Positions 37,066 to 45,102 of a DNA stretch of 64,000 nucleotides are shown here, one piece after another (the first letter of the stretch is position 1; the number at the start of each line of letters is the position of its first letter). The position numbers were made by a program, and so were the translations under genes. Origin of the DNA: Shewanella electrica (GTDB taxonomy: Bacteria; Pseudomonadota; Gammaproteobacteria; Enterobacterales; Shewanellaceae); assembly GCF_022321485.1 (NCBI RefSeq), contig NZ_JAKOGG010000006.1:62001-126000 (forward strand). The letters run 5' to 3'. The notes under the pieces were generated by a model. The model was not told where the DNA came from, searched no databases, and worked only from the letters and a program-made list of their open reading frames with translations.

Positions 37066-38202
37066 TTAGTCCTCCTTGGAACCGGCAAATACACTAGCAA
37101 CAGCATGAGCGCCGATACCTACAACGGTCGCTGCGAGAATCACACCACCGATGGTGTCAGCTGTTGCATCAAGACCATGTAACAATTGACGGCCAAGAGG
37201 TTTTTCAAAGTCTGCCATGTCATCCCAGAAGTTAGGTTCTGAACAACCCATACAACCGTGACCTGCCAATACCGGCCAGCTGACATGATGGTTAAAACGT
37301 TCGGTAGGGCAGTTGTTGTAAGTGTAAGGACCTTTACAACCTACTTTGTACAAGCAGTAGCCTTCTTTAGCGCCTTCATCACCGAATTTTTCAACAAATT
37401 CACCGGCATCGAAGCGACCACGACGTTCGCAGTTATCGTGTACGCGTGCGCCGTAAGCCCATTTTGGACGGTTAAACATATCCAATGCTGGCAGGCGGCC
37501 AAACATAACGAAGTACATCAAAGTACCAACGATGTTTTTTTCACTTGGTGGGCAACCACCTAAGTTAACTACGGCTTTGTCGACAACTTCATAAACACCT
37601 TTTGCCCCAGTTGGGTTAGGTGCTGCAGCTTGTACGCCACCGAAAGAAGCACAAGTACCAACAGAAACGATCGCCGCAGCGCCTTCGGCAGCTTCTTTGA
37701 TGATTTGCATGCCAGTATGGCCTTTACAACCTACAGTGAGGAATGTGCCGTTATTAGCAGTTGGCACCGCGCCTTCTACTGCTAACAGGTAGTTACCTTT
37801 GTAAGCTTCCAATGCGTGTTCGAGATTTTCTTCTGCTTGCCAACCCGCCGCAGCCATCAGCGTTTCGTGGTATTCAAGTGAGATATGGTCGAAGATCAGC
37901 GTGTCTAGGTTAGGCGTATCAGTACGTACCAGTGATTCAGAACAACCAGTACATTCTGCTAAGTGCAACCAGATTAACGGTACGCGGTCTGCTAGTTCTG
38001 CCGCTTCTGCTACCAAATTGGTAAACGGTAGTGGCAGGGCTAATAGTGCAGTAACTGAAGCGCTCCATTTCATGAAATCACGACGAGTGATCCCAAGCTT
38101 GAGCATACGCTCTTGTAAAGACGTTTCTTGACGAGGAGGAAGTTGGCGTAATGCCTCTAACCGCTTCCGACCTTGTTCAAAAAGGGCTGAATGTGTGTCC
38201 AT
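37066..38202 (-). CDS. hyaA: [NiFe] hydrogenase small subunit HyaA (operon 1)
   Basis: Electron-transfer subunit with three Fe-S clusters. The 378-residue protein carries a twin-arginine signal (TRRDFMKW, R40-R41) followed by a hydrophobic stretch ending AEA, so it is exported folded by Tat. The proximal-cluster motif is the standard ECTGCSES (C84, C87), without the extra cysteines of O2-tolerant enzymes. The medial/distal cluster residues HDNCERRG, GYCLYKVGCKG, NNCP and GHGCMGC are present. A C-terminal membrane helix (GGVILAATVVGIGAHAVASVF) anchors it to HyaC. It is the first gene of the eleven-gene hya-hyp operon. Confidence 0.97.
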   Translation of the reverse strand: MDTHSALFEQGRKRLEALRQLPPRQETSLQERMLKLGITRRDFMKWSASVTALLALPLPFTNLVAEAAELADRVPLIWLHLAECTGCSESLVRTDTPNLDTLIFDHISLEYHETLMAAAGWQAEENLEHALEAYKGNYLLAVEGAVPTANNGTFLTVGCKGHTGMQIIKEAAEGAAAIVSVGTCASFGGVQAAAPNPTGAKGVYEVVDKAVVNLGGCPPSEKNIVGTLMYFVMFGRLPALDMFNRPKWAYGARVHDNCERRGRFDAGEFVEKFGDEGAKEGYCLYKVGCKGPYTYNNCPTERFNHHVSWPVLAGHGCMGCSEPNFWDDMADFEKPLGRQLLHGLDATADTIGGVILAATVVGIGAHAVASVFAGSKED

Positions 38203-38356
38203 GGTTTGACCTTTTATGTTTTTTGAACGGGCTTTTTTGCGTTATAGCTCACACGGCTAACGGCGGCGATCTTAGAGGTCAACCAGTTGGGGATGTTTGA
38301 GATACGTCAACATTTCCAAGAAATTGGGATTTCTAGAAAATTTAGATTATTAGAAT

Positions 38357-38370
38357 ATGAGCAAGATCAA
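38357..38370. promoter_or_regulatory. possible degenerate FNR/EtrA-type site upstream of hyaA (operon 1)
   Basis: ATGAG-N4-ATCAA matches eight of the ten informative bases of the FNR consensus (TTGAT-N4-ATCAA) and lies about 155 bases before the hyaA start. The equivalent region of operon 2 has a perfect copy. This is suggestive only. Confidence 0.35.
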
Positions 38371-38391
38371 TCCCAATTGGACGTATTGGGA
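38371..38391. repeat. inverted repeat TCCCAAT-N7-ATTGGGA in the hyaA promoter region
   Basis: A perfect seven-base inverted repeat directly next to the possible FNR site, with a third copy of ATTGGGA at 38323-38329. It could be the operator of an unidentified regulator of operon 1. No equivalent was seen before operon 2. Confidence 0.35.
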
Positions 38392-38600
38392 CATTTTGGC
38401 CATGTTGGTTTTGAAAGATTTTTTCACTGGAATACAGCGGATTGGAAGTTATTTTTACCGAAAATGTGCAATAAATTATTAAGTAAACCCTTAAATGGTG
38501 TGTTTTTGTTCTAATCTTTGCATCGAAAATGGCAAGAGTTGGCGTGAAATTTGTCATTTCAACAGCATTTTTCGGTTAGCGTGCTGTTTAATAAAACGGT

Positions 38601-38630
38601 CACTCCGCCGCACAATGCTGCGACGGAGTG
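38601..38630 (-). terminator. terminator of hydrogenase operon 2
   Basis: A twelve-pair stem (38601-38612 with 38619-38630, one mismatch, six-base loop) lies about 30 bases past the stop of hyaC copy 2. On the minus strand it is followed by ACCGTTTTATT. It separates operon 2 from the promoter region of operon 1. Confidence 0.75.
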
Positions 38631-38658
38631 CACGCATACTAACGATGTTATTGTGAGC

Positions 38659-39333
38659 TTAATCAGTATGTTTCGGGTGATAGTCGTAACCCGACACAAT
38701 TGCATCTACCGCATTATGTTTGAAGCGAATGCCCATCCATACCGCCATGTAGATATGGATCACCAAAAAGATGATAAACGCCCACGTCACATAGTGGTGC
38801 AGAATGCGTACCCAAGCTAAGCCTCCAAAGGCTTCAGTCACCCAAGATGCTGCGCCCCACAGCGCACCGCCCATGCCTTGATGGTATACGTTGGCATATA
38901 AGGTCAACCCGGTAACGCACATAAACACCGCCAGCAAGGTCACCGCTAAATAGGTGACATATTGCAATGGGCCGTAAACCCCTTTGTGCTCCAAGCCGCC
39001 AATCCAAAAGTAGGACTTAAGCTGAATGATCCAGCTGCGATAGTTTTTCACATCCTGAAATGAACGCCGTTCAATATCGCTTTTGCTGAAAAAATACAGG
39101 TAAGCGCGTACCAAGGTCACCGCACACAGGATAAAACCGCAGACTAAGTGCGCGTAGCGGATCCAGCCTTGCACTAACACATCGGTGGTATCGGCGCCGA
39201 CCAGATAGGGCCAAGAGATATAAAACCCGCTGGCCGTTAATATCACGATCGACAGTGCCCGTAACCAGTGAAATATCCTGATGGCGGCACTAAACACTTT
39301 TACCCGTTCATAAGCGGGAGTGGCAGTTGCCAT
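38659..39333 (-). CDS. hyaC: hydrogenase cytochrome b subunit HyaC (operon 2)
   Basis: Second copy of the membrane cytochrome b anchor, 224 residues, with four hydrophobic helices and the same candidate heme ligands (FHWLRALS in helix 1, YAHLVCG in helix 2, LHHYVTWAFIIFLVIH in helix 4). The start at 39333 (MATATPAYERV) has GGAGG upstream and follows hyaB by 10 bases; a longer frame to 39375 would run into hyaB. It is the last gene of operon 2, and no hyaD follows. It should link the second hydrogenase to the quinone pool. Confidence 0.95.
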   Translation of the reverse strand: MATATPAYERVKVFSAAIRIFHWLRALSIVILTASGFYISWPYLVGADTTDVLVQGWIRYAHLVCGFILCAVTLVRAYLYFFSKSDIERRSFQDVKNYRSWIIQLKSYFWIGGLEHKGVYGPLQYVTYLAVTLLAVFMCVTGLTLYANVYHQGMGGALWGAASWVTEAFGGLAWVRILHHYVTWAFIIFLVIHIYMAVWMGIRFKHNAVDAIVSGYDYHPKHTD

Positions 39334-39343
39334 AATTTCCTCC

Positions 39344-41047
39344 TTAGGCGGCCGTTGGACCGACGCGGAATTCACCCAATGATTGGCCTTGGTAGTCCAT
39401 CATATGGACTGAACATGCCATACATGGGTCGAAAGAATGAATAATCCGCAACACCTCTAATGGCTTGGTAGGATCTTCCAGTTTCAAACCGAGTAATGAA
39501 GCTTCGTACGGACCAATGTTGCCATTAGCGTCTATCGGGCCTGCATTCCACGTTGTTGGCACTACCGCTTGATAGTTTTCCACCACACCGTGCTTGATGC
39601 GCACCCAATGACTCAGCATACCGCGTGGCGCTTCAATAAAGGCGTGACCGACGTACTCTTTATTCGGATCGATCTGCGGTTTGGTGTAGAGGGTTTCATC
39701 GCTGGCGATATTGGTGACAAGGGCATCAAAAATCTTGTGGCATTCGTCGGCCAAAATCTCAGTTTCAATCATCCGCGCCGCAGTACGGCCTAAGGTGGTG
39801 TATAGCGCTTCTACCGGCAGGCCAGTTTCGTTCAAAAAGCTATTCACAGCGTTAACCACTTTTTGGTTGCCACGGGCATAGTTCACTAACAAGCAGGCGA
39901 GAGGGCCAACTTCCATCGCTTCGCCGTTATAACGCGGTGATTTCACCCAGCTATATTTTTCAGCTTCATTAATGGACGGCAGTTTGCCGTACACGGTATC
40001 GCGTTCAACAAAGCCGGTGTAGTTGGGAATGGTGGTGCCATCGTATGGATGCTGCGGTTTGTCAGCGGTATACCAAGAGTGGGTAACATCTTCGGCAATT
40101 AAGCTTGGGTCAACGTCAGTCACTTTGCTCAAGTCGCCGTTATGCACCACACCTTGTTGATACAAGTATTGGCCGTCGGCACCGTAGAACTCGTTAGTGC
40201 AGATAAAGTTGTGTACGTTCACGCCGCCAAGCACAGAGGCTTCACCACCAAAGGCATCTGCCGCCATACGAATATCTGGGTGATACGCCCGTTTGATAAA
40301 GTCGCGCACGATGGCATGTTTGGCTTGCCACTCTTGCAAACGCGCAGGGCTTAACATGTCACGTACCGAAGTGACCCCTCCAACCACTACCGATTGTGGG
40401 TGTGGTTGTTTGCCGCCGAAAATCGCCATCATCTCTGCAGCAATGCGCTGCACTTCCAACCCTTTAAGATAGTGCGATAGGGCGATCAAGTTTTGCTCTG
40501 GGGTAAAACGGTAGGTTTTGTTGCCCCAATAAGCGTTGGCGAACGGGCCCATGCGGCCTTTATCGACAAACCCTTGCACGCGTTTTTGTACAGCGCGCAG
40601 ATCGCCTTCACCAGCCGCCAGTGGCTCATCGGTATATTGAAGGGCGACTTGTGCCGCTTTGGCAGGATCAGCGCTGAGCGCTGAGACGACATCGACCCAA
40701 TCCAGTGCGTGCAGATGATAGAAATGCACAATATGGTCGTGATAGTGCAGGGCGCTCATCATCAATGAACGTAAATATTTAGCATTGAGCGGGATCTGCA
40801 CGCCCAGCGCATTTTCTACCGCTTCAGTACCGCAACGATAATGGGAATAGGTACAAACCCCACAGATACGCTGCACCAGCAAACCAACGTCCATCGGTGT
40901 GCGGCCCTTGAGGATGACCTCGATACCGCGCCACAGCGTAGAAGAAGCCCACGCTTTTTGAATCACATTCTGCTCGTCAACTTCCACTTCAATACGCAGG
41001 TGACCCTCAATACGGGTGATAGGGTCGATAACAACACGTTGACTCAT
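39344..41047 (-). CDS. hyaB: [NiFe] hydrogenase large subunit HyaB (operon 2)
   Basis: Second catalytic subunit, also 567 residues, co-linear with the operon 1 copy. Ni ligands are RIC62GVC65 and DPC542MAC545, and a 19-residue C-terminal extension follows H548 (beginning MMDYQGQS, ending in PTAA where copy 1 ends in PSAC). Position 69-72 reads HYRC where copy 1 reads HYRA. The matching length, cleavage site and motifs indicate a working enzyme, but processing must rely on the HyaD encoded by operon 1. It lies three bases after hyaA copy 2. Confidence 0.96.
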   Translation of the reverse strand: MSQRVVIDPITRIEGHLRIEVEVDEQNVIQKAWASSTLWRGIEVILKGRTPMDVGLLVQRICGVCTYSHYRCGTEAVENALGVQIPLNAKYLRSLMMSALHYHDHIVHFYHLHALDWVDVVSALSADPAKAAQVALQYTDEPLAAGEGDLRAVQKRVQGFVDKGRMGPFANAYWGNKTYRFTPEQNLIALSHYLKGLEVQRIAAEMMAIFGGKQPHPQSVVVGGVTSVRDMLSPARLQEWQAKHAIVRDFIKRAYHPDIRMAADAFGGEASVLGGVNVHNFICTNEFYGADGQYLYQQGVVHNGDLSKVTDVDPSLIAEDVTHSWYTADKPQHPYDGTTIPNYTGFVERDTVYGKLPSINEAEKYSWVKSPRYNGEAMEVGPLACLLVNYARGNQKVVNAVNSFLNETGLPVEALYTTLGRTAARMIETEILADECHKIFDALVTNIASDETLYTKPQIDPNKEYVGHAFIEAPRGMLSHWVRIKHGVVENYQAVVPTTWNAGPIDANGNIGPYEASLLGLKLEDPTKPLEVLRIIHSFDPCMACSVHMMDYQGQSLGEFRVGPTAA

Positions 41048-41050
41048 TGA

Positions 41051-42187
41051 TTAATCCTCTTTGGAGTTGGCAAACAAACTAGCGACTGCGTGGGCGCCAA
41101 TACCGATAACAGCGGCACCGATAATGACCGCACCAACCGTGTCGGCGCTGGCATCTAAACCATGCAGTAGTTGTCGTCCAAGAGGTTTTTCAAAGTCGGC
41201 CATGTCGTCCCAAAAGTTGGGTTCAGAGCAACCGATACAGCCGTGCCCCGCCAGCACAGGCCAGCTAACATGACCATTAAAACGTTCGGTTGGGCAGTTG
41301 TTATAGGTGTATGGTCCTTTACAGCCCACTTTATAGAGGCAGTAACCGTCTTTGGCGTTGTGGTCGCTGAATTCCTCCACAAACTCGCCCGCATCAAAGT
41401 GACCACGACGTTCGCAGTTATCGTGCACTCGTGCGCCGTAGGCCCATTTTGGCCGGTTAAACATATCCAGTGCTGGCAAGCGGCCAAACATGACATAGTA
41501 CATTAAAGTACCAACGATATTTTTCTCACTTGGTGGGCAACCGCCTAAGTTGATCACCGTGCGGTCAATCACGTCATGCACGCCTTTGGCGCCAGTTGGG
41601 TTAGGTGCTGCCGCTTGTACGCCGCCGAAAGAGGAACAAGTTCCAACAGCAATAATCGCAGCGGCACCCGCTGCAGCTTCTTTTACCAGTTCAAGCCCGG
41701 TTTTGCCTTTGCAGCCCACAGTGAGAAATACGCCATTGTTGGCGGTAGGCACCGCGCCTTCGACCGCTAACAGATAATTGCCGTGATATTCGCTCAACGC
41801 ATGTTCAAGATTTTCCTCAGCTTGCCAACCTGCGGCGGCCATCAAGGTTTCGTGATATTCAAGCGAGATATGATCGAATATCAGCGTATCCAGATCTGGT
41901 GTATCGGCACGAGTAAGCGATTCAGAACAACCGGTACATTCGGCCAGATGCAGCCATACTAGAGGCACGCGATCAGCGAGTTCGGCGGCTTCCGCTACCA
42001 AGCTGCTGAACGGTAGTGGCAATGCCAGCAACGCAGTCACTGCGGCGCTCCATTGCATAAATTCACGGCGAGTAAAGCCGTGTTCTAACATTTTATCTTT
42101 TAGGGATGCTTGCTGACGTGGAGGCAATTGCCTGAGGGCGTCCAGCCGTTGTCTGCCTTGCTCAAAGAGCGCTGCATGTGTATCCAT
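41051..42187 (-). CDS. hyaA: [NiFe] hydrogenase small subunit HyaA (operon 2)
   Basis: Second small subunit, 378 residues like copy 1. The Tat signal reads TRREFMQW (Gln instead of the usual Lys at the last motif position), followed by the same hydrophobic stretch and AEA cleavage region. The cluster ligands are conserved (ECTGCSES, HDNCERRG, GYCLYKVGCKG, NNCP, GHGCIGC), again of the standard O2-sensitive type. A C-terminal membrane helix is present. The gene heads a three-gene operon divergent from a two-component system, with an FNR-type palindrome between them. Confidence 0.96.
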   Translation of the reverse strand: MDTHAALFEQGRQRLDALRQLPPRQQASLKDKMLEHGFTRREFMQWSAAVTALLALPLPFSSLVAEAAELADRVPLVWLHLAECTGCSESLTRADTPDLDTLIFDHISLEYHETLMAAAGWQAEENLEHALSEYHGNYLLAVEGAVPTANNGVFLTVGCKGKTGLELVKEAAAGAAAIIAVGTCSSFGGVQAAAPNPTGAKGVHDVIDRTVINLGGCPPSEKNIVGTLMYYVMFGRLPALDMFNRPKWAYGARVHDNCERRGHFDAGEFVEEFSDHNAKDGYCLYKVGCKGPYTYNNCPTERFNGHVSWPVLAGHGCIGCSEPNFWDDMADFEKPLGRQLLHGLDASADTVGAVIIGAAVIGIGAHAVASLFANSKED

Positions 42188-42344
42188 GGATTAACCTTAA
42201 ATTATTGATATTGCTCAATACGCACGTCGCGAAAGGCGTAGCGTTACACCGAAGCGGAGGAACCACTTCAAACTTTAGAAAAGGTGAGGTCGATCAAGAA
42301 TTACGACGAATGGTGACAATCTAAGTAATGTAACTAATGCAATA

Positions 42345-42358
42345 TTGATCTAGATCAA
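42345..42358. promoter_or_regulatory. perfect FNR/EtrA-type operator
   Basis: TTGAT-CTAG-ATCAA is an exact match to the FNR consensus palindrome. It lies almost midway between the divergent starts of hyaA copy 2 (42187) and the response regulator (42510), about 155 bases from each. Control of the hydrogenase operon by the anaerobic regulator is the simplest reading; the other direction is possible. Confidence 0.75.
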
Positions 42359-42509
42359 TAATGATTTGGATTAGGTTAAAAATGCTGCGTTTTGAACCAA
42401 TTATCAGACTGATACTCAAACATCACAGATATTATTGGTCACGCTATTAATGGCGCCGTTGCTATGCGGTGTGATCTTCCTTTTTGTTCGTTAATAAGAA
42501 GCTCTTATT

Positions 42510-43169
42510 ATGCGCATACTGTTGATTGAAGATAATGATTTGCTCGCCCAAGGTTTGCGGCTCAGCCTTGAAAAGCTAGATATTCAGGTGGACCATGTGA
42601 CCACCATCAAGCAAGCCGAAGTTGCGGTAATGAACGAAGCCCTAAGCGCCATTGTATTGGACTTAGGATTGCCCGACGGCAACGGCCGCAGTTTGCTGCA
42701 ACAGTGGCGCCGCCGCGGTATTGATATTCCCACCATAGTGCTCACCGCCAACACCGATTTTGATACCAAATTAGCCTGTTTGGATATCGGTGCAGATGAC
42801 TATCTTGCTAAGCCATTTGACGTACGTGAACTGGTAGCACGAGTTAAGGCGATTGTGCGCCGTCATCATGGTATGGCCGAGAACAAACTGGAAGTCGGCT
42901 CATTGTCGATGGATTTAAACACCCATGATGTGTCATTTCGCGGAGAGTCGATTCAACTCTCTCGTCGTGAGTTTCAACTGCTACTGGAGCTGGCTCAGTC
43001 GGCGGGCCGTGTGCTCACCCGTGGGCAATTAGAACAGCTAACCTACGGCTGGGATGAAGTGGGGAGCAATTCCATTGAAGTGCACATCCATCATTTGCGT
43101 AAAAAAACCACCACTGAACTGATTAAAACCATTCGCGGTATCGGCTACACCTTGGCGGAAGTGGAGTAA
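42510..43169 (+). CDS. OmpR-family response regulator
   Basis: A 219-residue regulator with an N-terminal receiver domain (acidic pair E7/D8, phospho-acceptor D51 in IVLDLGLPDG, switch Thr in VLTAN, Lys in LAKPF). A C-terminal winged-helix DNA-binding domain follows (LSRREFQLLLELAQSAGRVLTR, then SIEVHIHHLRKK). The layout is that of the QseB/PmrA group. The kinase gene starts three bases after its stop. Its position divergent to the second hydrogenase operon, plus the NikR neighbour, hints at a role in hydrogen or metal response, but no sensor feature proves this. Confidence 0.92.
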   Translation: MRILLIEDNDLLAQGLRLSLEKLDIQVDHVTTIKQAEVAVMNEALSAIVLDLGLPDGNGRSLLQQWRRRGIDIPTIVLTANTDFDTKLACLDIGADDYLAKPFDVRELVARVKAIVRRHHGMAENKLEVGSLSMDLNTHDVSFRGESIQLSRREFQLLLELAQSAGRVLTRGQLEQLTYGWDEVGSNSIEVHIHHLRKKTTTELIKTIRGIGYTLAEVE

Positions 43170-43171
43170 CT

Positions 43172-44569
43172 ATGTCGCTGCGTTTAACCATGATTGGCGT
43201 GATGCTGCTCGGCATCTCGCTATCTATTGGTATTTCCACGTGGTTGAGTACCCACGATTCTGAGCAACAGATTGAAGAGCTGTTTGATGCGCAGATGCTG
43301 CAAAGCGCCAAAATGTTAGAACTGTTTTACGGCGCGCAGCCGAAAGATCATCGTGAAAATTTAGTCGACCATCCGTTGCTGCTGGAGATCACTCCCGCTA
43401 AATACGAAACATTTCACCAAGATGCCAATGCCGAGTCGTTAGCGTACGAGCAAAAACTGGCATTTCAAATTTGGAATCCGAAAGGGCAGTTATTAGTCCG
43501 CTCCGCCAATAGCCTGCCATCACCGATGACTGAGTTTGAAGTCGGTTATCGTGAAATCACCATGGGGCATCGCTTATGGCATTTATATACCTATTACTCC
43601 AAAGCCACCGATGTGTGGATCATTACCGGTCAACGTAACGATGTACGGCAAGAGCTGGTGGACCAGATCATGGGCAACAGTGTGTTGGGGCCGGCGATTA
43701 TCTTCCCGTTAGTGGCGTTGTTGATGATTTTTCTGTCTTACTGGTTATTTGAGCCAGTGCAGGAGTTGGCTCGGCGGTTGTTGCAGCGTTCTCCGGCGGA
43801 TCTCACCCCAATCCATATGAAGTTACCCAGCGAGTTGGTGCCGGTACGCGACGCGATGAATGGTTATATTGAGCGCATCGGTGATGCCATGGTGCGCGAG
43901 CGTAAGTTTAGCGGCGATGCGGCACATGAGTTAAAAACGCCGTTAGCCATCATCAAGTTGCATCATCAGGGCTTAGAACAGACCAATGATCCACAAGAGT
44001 TACAACTGCACCATGCAGCGATTGATAAAGGTATTGTGCAGATTGCGCATACCATCGAGCAGTTGTTATTGCTGTCGCGGGTGGATTCTCTTACTGGGCT
44101 AAATGTGGGGCTTGAATCCCCTGAGCAATTGATTAATGAAGTATTAAATGATCTGCTACCCATTATTGAACCGTACGATTGGCAGTTAGATTTTGCACCT
44201 GCTTTGAAAGCGCGCGGTGACGGCTTCTATCTCAAACTGGTGTTTAAAAATATTATTGAGAATGCCTGCAAATATTCACAAGGGCATAGCCCGATTAGCA
44301 TTCGTACTTGGGCAGCAACAGATGAGCAGATGGCGGTAATCCAAGTATTAGACTCAGGCCCGGGGTTGAATGAACAAGATTGTTTGCAGATTAAAGAGCG
44401 CTTTTTCCGCGCCGCAGGGGAGAAAGTCTCAGGCTCAGGTTTGGGGTTGTCTATCTGCGCGCAAATTGTTGAGTTGCACCATGGCCGCTTAGATATCCAA
44501 CCCGGTACACCGCGCGGGTTGGATGTTCGCGTCTATCTGCCATTGGCACAACCCAAATCGAAAGCTTAA
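43172..44569 (+). CDS. sensor histidine kinase (QseC-like)
   Basis: A 465-residue inner-membrane kinase. A membrane helix lies at about 5-25, a periplasmic domain of about 140 residues follows, and a second helix lies at about 172-192. Then come the dimerisation helix with the phospho-acceptor H252 in DAAHELKTPLA, the N box NIIENACKYS, and the G boxes DSGPGL and GSGLGLSIC. The periplasmic part has no recognisable PAS or metal motif. Its stop codon lies in a palindromic TTAA that also encodes the stop of the convergent nikR gene, an unusually tight junction. Confidence 0.92.
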   Translation: MSLRLTMIGVMLLGISLSIGISTWLSTHDSEQQIEELFDAQMLQSAKMLELFYGAQPKDHRENLVDHPLLLEITPAKYETFHQDANAESLAYEQKLAFQIWNPKGQLLVRSANSLPSPMTEFEVGYREITMGHRLWHLYTYYSKATDVWIITGQRNDVRQELVDQIMGNSVLGPAIIFPLVALLMIFLSYWLFEPVQELARRLLQRSPADLTPIHMKLPSELVPVRDAMNGYIERIGDAMVRERKFSGDAAHELKTPLAIIKLHHQGLEQTNDPQELQLHHAAIDKGIVQIAHTIEQLLLLSRVDSLTGLNVGLESPEQLINEVLNDLLPIIEPYDWQLDFAPALKARGDGFYLKLVFKNIIENACKYSQGHSPISIRTWAATDEQMAVIQVLDSGPGLNEQDCLQIKERFFRAAGEKVSGSGLGLSICAQIVELHHGRLDIQPGTPRGLDVRVYLPLAQPKSKA

Positions 44570-44979
44570 ACCACACCGGCGCGACTGAGGCGGGCGAGAT
44601 TAACGCCTTTTAGCGCCGAAATCTGATTCACCAGATGATTCACCTCTTTGGCTTGGCCTTTCAAAATAATGGTTTCAAGGCAGCGGTGGTGATCAATATG
44701 CACATGAGTGCTACACAGAATGTGCACTAAGTGATTGTGTTGGATCTCAATTAACTTTTCTGACAAGCCGCGTTGATGATGGTCAAAAATCAGCGTCAGC
44801 ACGCCGACCACATCCTCAACACTGTCATTCCACTGTTTATCGACAATACGGTCACGAAACAGATCACGAATGTACTCCGAGCGCGATTGATAACCGCGAG
44901 AGGCAATATCCGTTTCGATTTCTTCAAATAGTGACTGAGGAAGGGACACGGTAAACCGTTGAATTTCGTCGTTTGCCAC
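44566..44979 (-). CDS. nikR: nickel-responsive transcriptional regulator NikR
   Basis: Ribbon-helix-helix repressor with a C-terminal ACT-like metal domain. The 137-residue protein has an N-terminal DNA-binding strand RFTVSLPQSLFEEI and the high-affinity Ni site H81, H92, H94, C100, offset by five from the E. coli ligands. The start is GTG at 44979 with GGAGAG upstream. It presumably controls nickel uptake, here next to two nickel enzymes and their maturation genes. No nik transporter gene is present in the window. I could not identify a GTATGA-type operator with confidence. Confidence 0.93.
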   Translation of the reverse strand: MANDEIQRFTVSLPQSLFEEIETDIASRGYQSRSEYIRDLFRDRIVDKQWNDSVEDVVGVLTLIFDHHQRGLSEKLIEIQHNHLVHILCSTHVHIDHHRCLETIILKGQAKEVNHLVNQISALKGVNLARLSRAGVV

Positions 44980-45060
44980 GGTAACTCTCCGCCAAATAAT
45001 GCATCATAGAACTTTACTGTGATAATAAAGGCGCGACTGTGAGACAAATCGCGCCCTTAT

Positions 45061-45090
45061 AAAAGCAAAAACGCGCCAGTTGGCGCGTTT
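45061..45090 (-). terminator. intrinsic terminator after asnS
   Basis: AAACGCGCCA and TGGCGCGTTT form a ten-bp stem with a two-base spacer (45069-45090) and a minus-strand U tract beyond, 13 bases after the asnS stop. A second GGCGCGA/TCGCGCC repeat (45030-45055) lies next to it, in front of nikR. Confidence 0.88.
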
Positions 45091-45102
45091 CTTCACCGCA
45101 GC

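Noticed and set aside
37066-38202. Oxygen-tolerant hydrogenase (six-cysteine proximal cluster)
   Set aside because: Both small subunits have the standard ECTGCSES motif, with Gly where O2-tolerant enzymes have an extra Cys.
42510-44569. HoxJ-type hydrogen-sensing kinase
   Set aside because: The kinase has two membrane helices and a periplasmic domain, and no PAS domain; it is QseC-like instead.
44980-45060. NikR operator (GTATGA-N16-TCATAC) before nikR
   Set aside because: No match with acceptable halves and spacing; only a GGCGCGA/TCGCGCC repeat, which may be part of the adjacent terminator structure.
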